Positions 1 to 9,597 are shown, counted from the stretch's first letter. The stretch: DNA of 64,000 nucleotides from PGYR01 sp048267165 (GCA_048267165.1 JBLWYD010000009.1:1-64000); one strand, 5' to 3'. A program made the numbers and translations. The notes: generated from the letters alone by a model not told the origin.

Positions 1-51
1 CGACCACATTTTTATGTAGGTAAAGAAAATCCTTATTATGATAAACGATAG
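1..51 (+). CDS. C-terminal end of an unidentified protein (cut by window start)
   Basis: The first 51 bases read in frame 1 as a 16-residue tail, RPHFYVGKENPYYDKR, followed by TAG. The tail is rich in aromatic and charged residues and looks protein-like. The rest of the gene lies outside the window, so the family cannot be named. Tails of this kind occur at the ends of polymorphic toxins, and the next gene is a small membrane protein, so a toxin/immunity pair is one speculative reading. The frame could also be open by chance over such a short stretch. Confidence 0.4.
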   Translation, partial: RPHFYVGKENPYYDKR

Positions 52-157
52 AATAAATATATACAAACGATATATTCTATTTTGGGATGTAAGGTGATTT
101 TAATAATCAATGCCAAAATAAACGGTAAAGAAATTTGAAGGAAGAACATCCCCCCAT

Positions 158-517
158 TTGATAAAAATAACGAAAAATATAATGGTAAGGAAACTGATAA
201 AAAGTAATCAAACGAATAGCATTAATCAGACTTTATATAAAGATGCAAATGGTATTAATATTTTTGTTAAATACATATTATTATTAATTCTGTTATTGTA
301 TTATATAGCACCTGTTGTCTGGTATGAAATACTTAATAATCCTATGGATAATATTGTAATAATGATATTATTTTTCATCCCGCTTCTTATATATGGGGTT
401 ATTGAATTTATTAATGTTGGTTGGGCATTATTTACAGTAATTTTATCTGCTATATTAAATTGGTATTTAATTTACACTGCAATAAGAATTTTTAAAGCAA
501 GTGAGATTGAAGAATAA
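158..517 (+). CDS. Small hypothetical membrane protein
   Basis: A 119-residue protein, family not recognised. After a polar N-terminus of about 35 residues it has three strongly hydrophobic stretches (about residues 36-56, 63-80 and 86-108), so it is probably an inner-membrane protein with three helices, ending in the acidic tail SEIEE. The start used is TTG, preceded by a GAAGGAAGAA purine run about 11 bases upstream; an ATG eight codons further in (position 182) is the alternative. It follows the cut gene at the window start by about 100 bases. If that gene is a toxin, this could be its immunity protein, but nothing in the sequence proves it. Confidence 0.55.
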   Translation: MIKITKNIMVRKLIKSNQTNSINQTLYKDANGINIFVKYILLLILLLYYIAPVVWYEILNNPMDNIVIMILFFIPLLIYGVIEFINVGWALFTVILSAILNWYLIYTAIRIFKASEIEE

Positions 518-633
518 GAGACAAAAATGAAGGGAGGTCATATATTTATATTAAATTTTATGAATGACCAATTATTGAATTTTGGTCTAAAAATATTATC
601 ATACTAGAAACTGTGAAACAACCCAAAATAAAA

Positions 634-662
634 ATCCCGATACTTTCTGCAAATATCGAGAT
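634..662 (-). terminator. Rho-independent terminator of the T9SS cargo gene
   Basis: On the minus strand an 11-bp stem (ATCTCGATATT pairing with AGTATCGGGAT through some G-U pairs) with a 7-base loop is followed by a U-rich run. It lies 26 bases past the stop codon of the 1482-residue gene. Confidence 0.8.
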
Positions 663-687
663 TTATATTTTAGTTGTTATCAGTTAA

Positions 688-3600
688 TTATTTGATAAGT
701 ATTAGCTTCTGAGTTGTGTAATTACCCTCAGCTTCTAGTTTTACCAAATAAGTACCAGCTGCCAGTCCTTGTGAATTCCATTTGCTGTTTATTACACCTG
801 TTTGGTGGTAACCTTCAGCAAGTTCAGCTATTCTATTTCCGAACATATCATAAATTGCCAATCTTACATAAGAGTTATTATTCAACTTGAATGATATATT
901 AGTTTCATCAGTAACTGGATTAGGTACTATTGCGATTCTACTTTCATCGAAAACTAAACCAGTAATAGGTTCTGTTTCTACATCAGTAACAATATCTATT
1001 GGTGCTGATGGGCATCCACTTCTGTAGTCTTCATCAATTGCTGCCATTCTTATGGTTACACCTTCATTATCTTCCAAATTGAACTGAGCTTTAGTGTCAT
1101 TTGCATAAGCTATAGCATAAGTGGAATCATTACCCTCTTTGTCAGTAACTATAATATAATATCCAGCCACGTTTACCATATTATTCGGCATCCACTCAAC
1201 TGTCATTAGCTTTCCTGTTGTGTAGTAAACTGCAGTCATGTCGTGCGGCGGAGGCAATGAATTCTTTTCATTAATAACTGGCGTGTCCGCATAGCCTGTA
1301 GTAAGCAGCTCTTCGATTTCTGATTGTACATAAGCATATATGTAGTTATTGCAGTAACCCAATGAATCTGCCATTGTGAATATATATTCCGCCTGAGTAG
1401 CAGGTACTTCAGCAAATTTATAACCATCGAACCCATTACCATTGTCATCTATATAGAATTCAATAATATCCGTCGGATCAAAAGAACCTGTATTCCATGA
1501 TAATGTAACTTGATTATCTTTCTGAGTAGCAGATACTGAGAAAGGAGTATCACTTTCTGTTATGTAAACTTCCACAATATCCGCCTCAGCACCATCTAAT
1601 AATACGATTTTCCAATCGCCTTCCATAGGAGCTTCAACAGACCAGAATGAAGTTAAGCCATCTTCAGAATTAAAGTGCAATATATTTGCGTCTTCATCAG
1701 GTCCTGTCAACTCTGTTTTGTCAGGCATTATCAATTTGCTTTCAGGAGCTTGTCCTTTGCTATTAATTCTAACATACATCCACTCTGAATTTGAGGGGAT
1801 GTTGATGCTTTTTTCAATATCTGCTTGTATTGAATTCCCATCATTACTTTTTTTACCATTCGGATTAATAGATGGAATAATTTGTATATCCTTATTATAT
1901 ATAAAGAATTCTGTGTCATCGCTTGCTTTTGTCAAGTCAAGCTGGAAATTAAATTTCCCAAGTTGAGCAAAATTGCATTCTGTATAAATGTGGCGCGTAT
2001 TTTCTGACATATTTATTAACGCATTCATTGATGCAGTATATGGTAGCTTTAATCTTGCTTGGATAATATCGTAAGGAAATCCCTTAAACGGAAGTTTAGG
2101 TAAAGTCAGACTACCATTTACTCTTCCGGTAAACTTGCCTAAATCTGCCTTATACCCCATGTCGAACGAGCCGTTTAGCACATAAGCTTTACCGTCAAAC
2201 GTACCACACTTCAATTGTGAAGTCATTTTCAATAAGGCATTATTATAGTCAAACCTTACTTCAGGAGTACCTGATATCTGCCAATAACTAGTACCCGGCA
2301 ACTTCATGAAATTTGCATCACCATTGATATATATAGTAGATGGTGCTTTGTAGCCAGCTCTAGCCGTTATCTCCATCAGATCTTTGTTTAGGCAGCTATT
2401 TACTGTCCCGCCGAATGTAAGTTCAAGAGGTGGAAATGCAAGTCCATGGGCTTTCCCTTCTAATCCTAAAACACAAACACCTGTATTCCCAATTGGTATT
2501 CCTTTTGCCAGAGTACCTTTGAATCCGACACTGTCAAGCTGTGCTTCCCTGAATGACGCACCAGCACCAACTGACATAAATGGCACAGTGAATTCAGCTG
2601 CCAGATCAAGTTTGTCTATTTTCTGATCATAGTTATATGTTAATTTGTTAAGGCAAAACTTTGGTGCAGGAGATAAATTAGTTACTTCAAAACCATCAAA
2701 ATACAAACCTGTATTTCTTTGTATCTTCAGACCAGTTACCTTTATGCCCGTATCAACTGGTTTCTTACCATCTTTATCACAACCTGGAGCGAATCCAGGA
2801 ATTTTAATCGAGGCACTGATTTCAACACCAGTAGCATTTGTACCACCTATCAACTTAATATCAGTTATTTTTTCAACTTTCACTCCGCATATACTTGGAG
2901 CATTAGTAAGCGATTGATTCAACAAATTCGTAAAAGTGCCATTTGATCCTAAAAGCTCAACATTAACCAGATTACCGCTCATTAATGTGATGCTTCCATT
3001 ACCACCTCCGGGAAGTGGAACATTTTTTACTGAGAAAGTACCATTTGCATTTAGTCTCAGAGTTTCTTTATTTATTTCCATTGTTCCGCTAAAAGATATG
3101 AAGTTGTTTATAAGGACTTCCCCATTTGCTTTTATAACTGGATCACCCTCTTTCTCATCCCACCCTTCTTTAGTACAGAATTCAAAAGAGCCTTCCTTCC
3201 AGCAAGAGTCAATACTTACTTCAACTTTTACAATAGACTTCTCAGAATCAACATATTTTTCCTTTGAAGCATAGAATATTACTTCATATTCACCTTGTTC
3301 TTTATCTTCGGGAACCAGAATATCATACTTCCTTACTCCATTTGCATCAGTTGCTCCCAAAAGTTTGAAAGACTTATCACCTTTCAAGCCATCTTGTATA
3401 TATATTTTAGCATCTTCAACTGGAACTATTTCGCCGTCTATGTCTTCTGTAATTGTAATATCAATTTTTTCCGACTCATTGGGTTTCATCTTGTAGTCAG
3501 TGTTAGGTGTAATTTTAACTAACAGAATCGGTGTATCACCAACTATAACTCTTACTTTTAATGGATTAGATTTTTGCGCATCATCTAGTGTTTCATTTGC

Positions 3601-5136
3601 ATAGAAAGTAAATTCATAAACTGAGTCTTTTGTATCTTTAGGAATAGGGAATTTATACGTTAATTTTCCATCAGCGTTTGTTTTTCCAAGATATTCCTCA
3701 AAACCAGCTTGATTTATAGGATTAATCACTGTTACTCTCGCACCTTCTACTATTTCACCGTCCTTATCTCGTACTGTAAGTGCTATTTCAACTGTTTCTT
3801 CCTGCAATATTTCGTATGAATCTTCACCAGAGGTAATCTCTAAATCCGGCTCCGGCGAAACTTTTATTACACTTCTTATCGTTTTAGATTTAAGTGACTC
3901 AATATCATCAGTTTCTGCATATATTTCAATACTGTACAAGCCAAATTCAGTTTCTTCAGGAATTATGTATAAGTACTCTAATTCACCATTTGCATCGGTT
4001 TTGTCTTCAAGTTCAACAAATTGAATATCCTTATTCACCTTATTTCTAACGAATATCTTTACACCTACAGCAGGTGAGAAATCACCTTCATCGTCAGGTT
4101 CATCTACTTTTACACTAAAAATCAAAGTATCTTCAGGAGCAACCGGCTTTTCGATATAATCCTTATCTGCAGTTACTATTAGCTTAAGAGCAGGTTTTTT
4201 ATCTATTTCAACTTCATTCGAAGCTACAGGATCAGATGATAAATATTCTAATTCCAAGGTGGCATCAGTTGTTGATGTTGATGCTAAATCAGGACTCCCG
4301 TCGCTAGCTATACCTACTACTGCAGTACCTGACTTTTCATCACCTGTGTAATGTATTTGGAAATCCCATAATTTTTTGGCTCCAGGAAGTCCTTGCATTT
4401 TACCAGCTGCGGCATTTATCCATATCTGTCGAGAGTTTTCATTATCCTTAAATGCAAAAAATGAAGAACCACTCAGCAAAGTAGGTCTTCCATGAAAATT
4501 ACTTGAACTATGTCTGTAAAGAGGGAAATCTGTTACGGAACCAATTCCATAGAATTTAGCTTCATCTGGCAAAGTGCTATGCCAATTTCCTAAAGGTGAA
4601 AGCCCTGTATATGGTTCAAAATCATCTGTTGGCCCCTCTGAATTTCTGAGTATAACTGGACCAGTTTGGTTTTCATACTGTAGCATAATATCCCCCAGAT
4701 ACATCTTTATAAATGCAGGTTGGGATGATTTTGCACTAAGAAATATCTTAACTTTCAGTTTACCCGATATATCATTGTCAGTTAGTGTAGGCTCATAATA
4801 CCATTTGAAAGTCTTTGTAGATGTACCTGAAGTTTCAGTAAATCCAATATCGCCGACAAGGTCATTTTCGCTTATATTATCTTCTTTCAATTCGTAATAA
4901 TTAACATCCTGATCAATTAATTCAATTTTATCGATTTGTATAACTGATGATTCACGTAAAACATATTTAACTTCTATATATGGGTCTTCTTCACCTTCTT
5001 TTGCAGATGCAACAATTGTTACAATCGGGTTATCCTGTGCATTTGTTATAGTGGGAAAGTTGAAAAATATCATAAATGCCAGAAGGCAATTGATGATTTT
5101 ATCCTTGTTTTTAAATCTGGTATGAGAGTGTTGCAT
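688..5136 (-). CDS. Large secreted multi-domain protein with T9SS type A sorting domain
   Basis: A 1482-residue exported protein. Residues 1-34 form a signal peptide ending TNAQ. Residues of roughly 315-425, 427-533 and 535-640 are three tandem Ig-like modules, each with a recurring TDANG-type turn followed by a PE/PK-D segment, resembling the invasin/Big family. A long beta-rich region with glycine-rich patches follows (about 650-1180). Two fibronectin-III-like modules lie around 1190-1390. The last 80 residues are a typical type A sorting domain (IVPNPV start, GLAAGTYLVKL near the end), so the protein should cross the outer membrane by T9SS and be anchored or released there. No catalytic motif is seen; adhesin or structural surface protein is the best guess. 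It is a single gene with its own terminator. Confidence 0.85.
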   Translation of the reverse strand: MQHSHTRFKNKDKIINCLLAFMIFFNFPTITNAQDNPIVTIVASAKEGEEDPYIEVKYVLRESSVIQIDKIELIDQDVNYYELKEDNISENDLVGDIGFTETSGTSTKTFKWYYEPTLTDNDISGKLKVKIFLSAKSSQPAFIKMYLGDIMLQYENQTGPVILRNSEGPTDDFEPYTGLSPLGNWHSTLPDEAKFYGIGSVTDFPLYRHSSSNFHGRPTLLSGSSFFAFKDNENSRQIWINAAAGKMQGLPGAKKLWDFQIHYTGDEKSGTAVVGIASDGSPDLASTSTTDATLELEYLSSDPVASNEVEIDKKPALKLIVTADKDYIEKPVAPEDTLIFSVKVDEPDDEGDFSPAVGVKIFVRNKVNKDIQFVELEDKTDANGELEYLYIIPEETEFGLYSIEIYAETDDIESLKSKTIRSVIKVSPEPDLEITSGEDSYEILQEETVEIALTVRDKDGEIVEGARVTVINPINQAGFEEYLGKTNADGKLTYKFPIPKDTKDSVYEFTFYANETLDDAQKSNPLKVRVIVGDTPILLVKITPNTDYKMKPNESEKIDITITEDIDGEIVPVEDAKIYIQDGLKGDKSFKLLGATDANGVRKYDILVPEDKEQGEYEVIFYASKEKYVDSEKSIVKVEVSIDSCWKEGSFEFCTKEGWDEKEGDPVIKANGEVLINNFISFSGTMEINKETLRLNANGTFSVKNVPLPGGGNGSITLMSGNLVNVELLGSNGTFTNLLNQSLTNAPSICGVKVEKITDIKLIGGTNATGVEISASIKIPGFAPGCDKDGKKPVDTGIKVTGLKIQRNTGLYFDGFEVTNLSPAPKFCLNKLTYNYDQKIDKLDLAAEFTVPFMSVGAGASFREAQLDSVGFKGTLAKGIPIGNTGVCVLGLEGKAHGLAFPPLELTFGGTVNSCLNKDLMEITARAGYKAPSTIYINGDANFMKLPGTSYWQISGTPEVRFDYNNALLKMTSQLKCGTFDGKAYVLNGSFDMGYKADLGKFTGRVNGSLTLPKLPFKGFPYDIIQARLKLPYTASMNALINMSENTRHIYTECNFAQLGKFNFQLDLTKASDDTEFFIYNKDIQIIPSINPNGKKSNDGNSIQADIEKSINIPSNSEWMYVRINSKGQAPESKLIMPDKTELTGPDEDANILHFNSEDGLTSFWSVEAPMEGDWKIVLLDGAEADIVEVYITESDTPFSVSATQKDNQVTLSWNTGSFDPTDIIEFYIDDNGNGFDGYKFAEVPATQAEYIFTMADSLGYCNNYIYAYVQSEIEELLTTGYADTPVINEKNSLPPPHDMTAVYYTTGKLMTVEWMPNNMVNVAGYYIIVTDKEGNDSTYAIAYANDTKAQFNLEDNEGVTIRMAAIDEDYRSGCPSAPIDIVTDVETEPITGLVFDESRIAIVPNPVTDETNISFKLNNNSYVRLAIYDMFGNRIAELAEGYHQTGVINSKWNSQGLAAGTYLVKLEAEGNYTTQKLILIK

Positions 5137-5382
5137 ATATACTCCAAAAAGTGTTTAAAAATGGTAATTTCTTTTCGCATCTCTAAATTACTCAATTCAA
5201 TGGTTTTATGCAATAGTTTTTATTGTTTTCAAATTAATTCTTATCCGTTTTTGCTCAATTTCCTTAATTATCTTTGTTTTTGGCTTGTGGACTGTTTGTG
5301 GACTAAAAATATAAAATTACAGAACTTTTTAGAGCTGATAAGAACTAATCTAGTAGGAATAGGGTATGACGAATAAAACGAG

Positions 5383-5416
5383 AAAACCCCTTGCAGCATG
5401 CACTACAAGGGGTTTT
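5383..5416 (-). terminator. Terminator downstream of the tRNA gene
   Basis: An 11-bp perfect inverted repeat (AAAACCCCTTG / CAAGGGGTTTT) with a 12-base loop lies just past the 3' end of the minus-strand tRNA. The T runs on both sides mean it could work in both directions. Confidence 0.75.
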
Positions 5417-5422
5417 ATATTG

Positions 5423-5496
5423 TGGGCCCAGAGGGACTTGAACCCCCGGCCAACGGATTATGAGTCCGTTGCTCTAACCAACTGAGCTATGAGCCC
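5423..5496 (-). tRNA. tRNA with CAU anticodon (tRNA-Met, or tRNA-Ile2)
   Basis: A 74-nucleotide cloverleaf on the minus strand. The acceptor stem GGGCTCA/TGGGCCC has discriminator A, the D-arm is GCTC-AGTTGGTTA-GAGC, the anticodon stem ACGGA/TCCGT encloses the loop CTCATAA (anticodon CAT), and the T-arm contains TTCAAGT. No CCA is encoded. The 1-72 pair is G-C, which argues against initiator tRNA-fMet. Elongator Met and lysidine-modified Ile2 share this anticodon loop and cannot be told apart here by eye; a dedicated classifier, or finding the other CAU tRNAs of the genome, would settle it. Confidence 0.93.
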
Positions 5497-5578
5497 TACA
5501 TTCTATTATTTCGTTTTCGTCCACAATAGAGTTTCAAATATAAGAATTTTTTTTTAATTCCAAATAGAAAATATTCTT

Positions 5579-6352
5579 TTAAAAATTTACTAATCCTACC
5601 ATTACTCCAAATCCGATTTTCAAACCTGATAAATCGAAGTCTGGATTAACTGAATTCGTGCCTAATGTATTATAAGTCCAATCTGTGTCTTGACCGATTG
5701 TCAAGTTATAAGTAGCGTCAGCTCTTATGATTATAAAGTTGGCAAGGGCATATTCCAATTGGATATTTGGCATAGCAAAAAAGTAATTCTTTACTAACCT
5801 GTTTGTTCCGTTATCACTAAACTCATTCTCTTTGACGGATAAAGCATTATAAAACTCGTAAGTCATATCTCCCCAACCTGCGTTTACACCTGCAAGTATA
5901 GCGAAATGCTCGAATGGGACATAGCCATAATGCACACTAAACCCAAACATACTCGCGGTTAATTTGCTTTGAACTAGTCCATCAATACCTGTCTCGCTAC
6001 CATCTATATTTGTACCCTTATAAGTTGAGACCTCTGACTCTACACTCCCTCCATAACCAAAAACACCTAGTCTTAGGTTCTTCACCCAAGGTATTCCAGT
6101 TGCACCTTGTCCACCAGTTAGTTGGATTGGACCTGAAAGTTGTAAGTCACCTAACTCATTATTGAAAAATGAATTTAGGTGGTCTTCTTTTATCATTAGC
6201 CAATCAAATGTAACACCACCAGCTAGTACAAAATAGCTGCGTGAAGCTTCAGTCAGTGGTTGATTATCAAAGGGCAAATCTAACTCATCATCCTGCGCCG
6301 TTAAGAATATTGGCAACATTAGTACCGAAATTAACAATAATACTTTTTTCAT
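5579..6352 (-). CDS. Outer-membrane beta-barrel protein, paralogue 5 of a tandem array
   Basis: A protein of about 257 residues with signal peptide MKKVLLLISV...TAQ, an acidic linker (DDELDLPFDN), then alternating beta-strand segments ending in a hydrophobic strand with terminal Phe (VGLVNF), the signature of an outer-membrane barrel recognised by BamA. It is the last gene of five close paralogues. The stretch SRSYFVLAGG near the N-terminus, the HYGYVPFEHFAIL segment and the C-terminal third are shared, while the surface-loop regions differ. The ATG at 6352 is chosen over the GTG at 6361 because it matches the MKK start of the paralogues. Function unknown: small porin or structural barrel. 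Confidence 0.8.
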   Translation of the reverse strand: MKKVLLLISVLMLPIFLTAQDDELDLPFDNQPLTEASRSYFVLAGGVTFDWLMIKEDHLNSFFNNELGDLQLSGPIQLTGGQGATGIPWVKNLRLGVFGYGGSVESEVSTYKGTNIDGSETGIDGLVQSKLTASMFGFSVHYGYVPFEHFAILAGVNAGWGDMTYEFYNALSVKENEFSDNGTNRLVKNYFFAMPNIQLEYALANFIIIRADATYNLTIGQDTDWTYNTLGTNSVNPDFDLSGLKIGFGVMVGLVNF

Positions 6353-6372
6353 ATTTATCACTCTTAAATTTA

Positions 6373-7152
6373 TTAGAAATTAGCTAATCCAACCATAACT
6401 CCCAAACCCAACTTCATACTTGATAAATTGAAATTTGGAATATTTGAGCGTTTAGTTAAGTAATTAAAGGTCCATTTCTCGTCTTGACCAAAGATTAGAT
6501 TGTAACTAGCATCAGCTCGTAAAACTAGAAAGTTAGTTAGAGCATATTCAAATTGGAGACTAGGCATAACGAAAAAATAATTCTTCTCGAATCTACCCAT
6601 ACCGTAACCAAAATTATTTTCTACATCTTTATTGACAAAAGTTGAATACAGTTCATGGATTACATTTCCCCATCCGGTATTGAACCCTCCCAATATGGCA
6701 AATTTCTCATAAGGGACATAGCCATAGTGCATTGATAACCCGAACATACTAGCAATAAGACTTATTTGAACATCTATTTCTCTAAAATTCGGATAATCTC
6801 CCGAATTATAATCATTAATAGTTGAAATTCCAGATTCAATACTCCCACCATATCCGAGGACACCAATTCTTAGGTTTTCTGCCCAAGGAATACTAACAAC
6901 ACCTTGACCACCTATTAACTGCATTGGCCCAGAAAAGCTAATGTCAGAATACTGCTCTCTACCATAAAAGTATATTAAGTCTCTATCTGTTAACATTAGC
7001 CAATCATAAGTGAGACCACCAGCTAATACAAAGTAGCTTCGTGATGTCTCGTTCAGTGGCTCATTATCGAATGGGATATCTAATTCTTCCTCTTGTCCCA
7101 TTAAGAAGATTGGAGTCAGTAGAGCCATAATTAGTAATAATAGTTTTTTCAT
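6373..7152 (-). CDS. Outer-membrane beta-barrel protein, paralogue 4 of a tandem array
   Basis: A 259-residue protein with signal peptide ending LMGQ, acidic linker EEELDIPFDNEPL, and a barrel ending VGLANF. It is the most divergent copy in the middle region: it carries a tyrosine-rich loop near residue 70 and a different loop around residues 118-130. It still keeps the shared blocks RSYFVLAGG, GGQGVVSIPW and FALTNF-like strands. It lies 20 bases upstream of paralogue 5 and 18 bases downstream of paralogue 3, so all are likely co-transcribed. No ligand or transport function can be read from the sequence. Confidence 0.8.
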   Translation of the reverse strand: MKKLLLLIMALLTPIFLMGQEEELDIPFDNEPLNETSRSYFVLAGGLTYDWLMLTDRDLIYFYGREQYSDISFSGPMQLIGGQGVVSIPWAENLRIGVLGYGGSIESGISTINDYNSGDYPNFREIDVQISLIASMFGLSMHYGYVPYEKFAILGGFNTGWGNVIHELYSTFVNKDVENNFGYGMGRFEKNYFFVMPSLQFEYALTNFLVLRADASYNLIFGQDEKWTFNYLTKRSNIPNFNLSSMKLGLGVMVGLANF

Positions 7153-7170
7153 TTTTATCTTAAGTAAATA

Positions 7171-7941
7171 CTAAAAATTAACTAATCCGACCATAATACC
7201 TAGCCCAACTTTGAATCCGTTTAAATCAAAGTCAGGGTTAACAGTAGTTTTGTCTAATTTATTATAGACCCAATCAGTATCTTGACCGATTGTTAGATTA
7301 TAACTAGCATCAGCTCTTATTACAATATAACTAGTAATAGCATATTCTAACTGGATATTAGGCATCGCAAAGAATAATTCTTTCTTATATCTATCCATCC
7401 CAAAGCCAAATGGAGCTCTTTCATCAATCTCAGCAAAGGCAGTATAAACCTCATAAGTTACATCACTCCAGCCAGCATTAACACCACCAAGGATAGCAAA
7501 ATGTTCGAATGGTACAAATCCGTAATGAACACTAAAACCGAACATGCTAGTGCTAAGACTACTCTGTGCAAACATGTCATCAGTGTCCGATATGAAGAAT
7601 CCTGATCCAACTTTAATTATTGAAATCTCAGATTCTGAACGTCCACTATAACCGAGTACTCCAACTCTAAGATTTTTCACCCATGGAATACCAACTACTG
7701 CCTGACCACCAATTAAATGGAGAAGCGAAGAAAGCTTTAAATCTGGCCACGATTCGAACGAATTCAAGTGGTTATCGTTTAGTAGAAGAAAGTCATAAGT
7801 CACACCACCAGCTAACACGAAGTATGTCCTAGCATCTTCAGTTAGTGGTTCATTTTCGAAGGGTACATCTATCTCATCGTCTTGTGCCGATAGGAAAACC
7901 GGCAACATAAGTATTGAAAATAGTAGTACTAATTTTATCAT
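7171..7941 (-). CDS. Outer-membrane beta-barrel protein, paralogue 3 of a tandem array
   Basis: A 256-residue protein. The signal peptide starts MIKLVLLFS and ends LSAQ, then follows the acidic linker DDEIDVPFENEPL and a barrel ending VGLVNF. The conserved blocks TYFVLAGGVTYD, GGQAVVGIPW and HYGFVPFEHFAIL are present, with its own loops near residues 65-75, 110-125 and 170-185. Its C-terminal third is nearly the same as in paralogue 5 (QDTDWVYN, NPDFDL), which suggests local gene conversion or recent duplication between those copies. Gaps to its neighbours are about 20 bases. Confidence 0.8.
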   Translation of the reverse strand: MIKLVLLFSILMLPVFLSAQDDEIDVPFENEPLTEDARTYFVLAGGVTYDFLLLNDNHLNSFESWPDLKLSSLLHLIGGQAVVGIPWVKNLRVGVLGYSGRSESEISIIKVGSGFFISDTDDMFAQSSLSTSMFGFSVHYGFVPFEHFAILGGVNAGWSDVTYEVYTAFAEIDERAPFGFGMDRYKKELFFAMPNIQLEYAITSYIVIRADASYNLTIGQDTDWVYNKLDKTTVNPDFDLNGFKVGLGIMVGLVNF

Positions 7942-7961
7942 TTTTCTAATCTTTTCTGAAT

Positions 7962-8753
7962 TTAGAAATTAGCTAAACCAATCATAACACCGAACCCTAC
8001 TTTCATACCATCTAAGTTGAAATCTGGGTTAATCGAGTTTGTACCTAAATTATTATAAGTCCAGTACGTGTCTTGAGCAAATGTTAGATTATAACTAGCA
8101 TCGGCTCTTAGTATTATATAGCTAGTAATCGCATACTCAAATTGGATATTAGGCATTACAAAAAAGTAGTTCTTTTCAAACCTTGAAACACCTAATGGCA
8201 TATATGTTTGAACATCTTTTGGACTAGTAATCGCAACATATCGTTCATAAATTACATCGCCCCATCCAGCATTAATCCCACCTAGAACTGCGAAGTGCTC
8301 GAAAGGAACAACCCCATAATGGAGACTAAAGCCAAACATACTAACATTTAGGCTCGATTGAACACTGTTTGTTGATTCTATAATCGCTTCACCTTCAACC
8401 GCTGAAGGGTAAGAGCTATCAATTGTACCCGATTCAACACTACCACCATTACCAAAAACACCTATTCTTAGATTTTTCACCCAAGGAATACCTAGAACAC
8501 CTTGACCACCAATAAGCTGAATTGGCCCTGATAATTCTAATTCTGATTCTTCAGGTGTGTCATTGAAAAAAGAATTTAAGTGGTCTTCTTTTATCATTAG
8601 CCAATCGTAAGTCACACCACCAGCTAATACGAAGTATGTCCTAGCATCTTCAGTTAGTGGTTCATTGTCGAAAGGTAAATCTATATCGTCGTCTTGCCCA
8701 GATAGGAACATTGGCAGCATTAGTACTGACATTAATAATAATATTTTTTTCAT
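7962..8753 (-). CDS. Outer-membrane beta-barrel protein, paralogue 2 of a tandem array
   Basis: A 263-residue protein. The signal peptide MKKILLLMSVLMLPMFL is almost identical to that of paralogue 1, followed by GQDDDIDLPFDNEPL and the barrel. The segment WLMIKEDHLNSFF is shared with paralogues 1 and 5. The loop at about residues 105-130 is longest here and acidic. It ends VMIGLANF like paralogue 1, so copies 1 and 2 look like the most recent duplicates. Predicted outer-membrane location; function unknown. Confidence 0.8.
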   Translation of the reverse strand: MKKILLLMSVLMLPMFLSGQDDDIDLPFDNEPLTEDARTYFVLAGGVTYDWLMIKEDHLNSFFNDTPEESELELSGPIQLIGGQGVLGIPWVKNLRIGVFGNGGSVESGTIDSSYPSAVEGEAIIESTNSVQSSLNVSMFGFSLHYGVVPFEHFAVLGGINAGWGDVIYERYVAITSPKDVQTYMPLGVSRFEKNYFFVMPNIQFEYAITSYIILRADASYNLTFAQDTYWTYNNLGTNSINPDFNLDGMKVGFGVMIGLANF

Positions 8754-8773
8754 TTTATTTTCTGTTTTTATTT

Positions 8774-9556
8774 TTAGAAATTAGCTAAACCTATCATAAC
8801 ACCGAATCCTACTTTCATACCATCTAAGTTGAAGTCTGGGTTTACTGTCGCAGTCCCAATTGTATTATGAGTCCACTTTTCATCTTGACCGATTGTTAGA
8901 TTGTAACTTGCATCGGCTCTTAGTATAATATAACTAGTGATTGCATATTCTAATTGGATATTAGGCATAGCAAAAAAGTAATTTTTCTCTAATCTATCCG
9001 TTCCAAAGCCACCTGCCGGATTCACATCATCTGAAGTAAGTGATGAAACGAATCTTTCGTAAGTTATATCACCCCAACCAGCATTTACTCCCGCTAATAT
9101 AGCAAAGTGTTCGAAAGGTACATAACCATAATGCACTGAAAACCCGAACATACTAGCTGTTAAGTTGGTCTGTGCCCCTGATATTTCTTCTTTCTCAATA
9201 CCATCTGGCCCTTTTGAAATACCATAGTATTTTAATACATCTGACTCTACACTTCCACCATACCCAAATACACCCAATCTAAGATTTTTCACCCAAGGGA
9301 GACCAATTACACCTTGTCCACCAATTAACTGCATTGGAGCTGAAAGTACTAAATCAGGACTAGCTCCAAACGAATTTAGGTGATCTTCTTTTATCATCAA
9401 CCAATCATAAGTAACACCGCCAGCTAGTACGAAGTAGCTACGTGAATCATCTCTTAGGGGTTCATTGTCGAATGGTAGGTTATCTATCTCATCATCTTGT
9501 GCCGTTAGGAACATCGGCAGCATTAGTACCGACATTAGTAATAATATTTTTTTCAT
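8774..9556 (-). CDS. Outer-membrane beta-barrel protein, paralogue 1 (first gene of a tandem array)
   Basis: A 260-residue protein with signal peptide MKKILLLMSVLMLPMFLTAQ, an acidic linker, and a barrel ending VMIGLANF. It is the promoter-proximal gene of the five-paralogue array. Upstream, the 135 bases shared with the divergent thrS gene contain a TATTTTTG box on this strand that fits a Bacteroidota -7 element. Conserved blocks are as in the other copies, with variation concentrated in the predicted extracellular loops. Role unknown; a small porin or a major surface barrel are both possible. Confidence 0.82.
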   Translation of the reverse strand: MKKILLLMSVLMLPMFLTAQDDEIDNLPFDNEPLRDDSRSYFVLAGGVTYDWLMIKEDHLNSFGASPDLVLSAPMQLIGGQGVIGLPWVKNLRLGVFGYGGSVESDVLKYYGISKGPDGIEKEEISGAQTNLTASMFGFSVHYGYVPFEHFAILAGVNAGWGDITYERFVSSLTSDDVNPAGGFGTDRLEKNYFFAMPNIQLEYAITSYIILRADASYNLTIGQDEKWTHNTIGTATVNPDFNLDGMKVGFGVMIGLANF

Positions 9557-9589
9557 TGTTTCTCCAATTTTTAATTAATTTATTTGCTA

Positions 9590-9597
9590 CAAAAATA
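9590..9597 (-). promoter_or_regulatory. Putative -7 promoter box of the barrel array
   Basis: TATTTTTG on the minus strand matches TAnnTTTG, the -7 element of Bacteroidota housekeeping promoters, about 35 bases upstream of the first barrel gene. No clear TTG -33 element was found at the usual distance, so this is tentative. Confidence 0.35.

Noticed and set aside
5122..5376. 84-residue plus-strand open frame upstream of the T9SS cargo gene
   Set aside because: It is composed of AT-rich leader sequence, overlaps the start of the minus-strand gene and ends next to the tRNA terminator.
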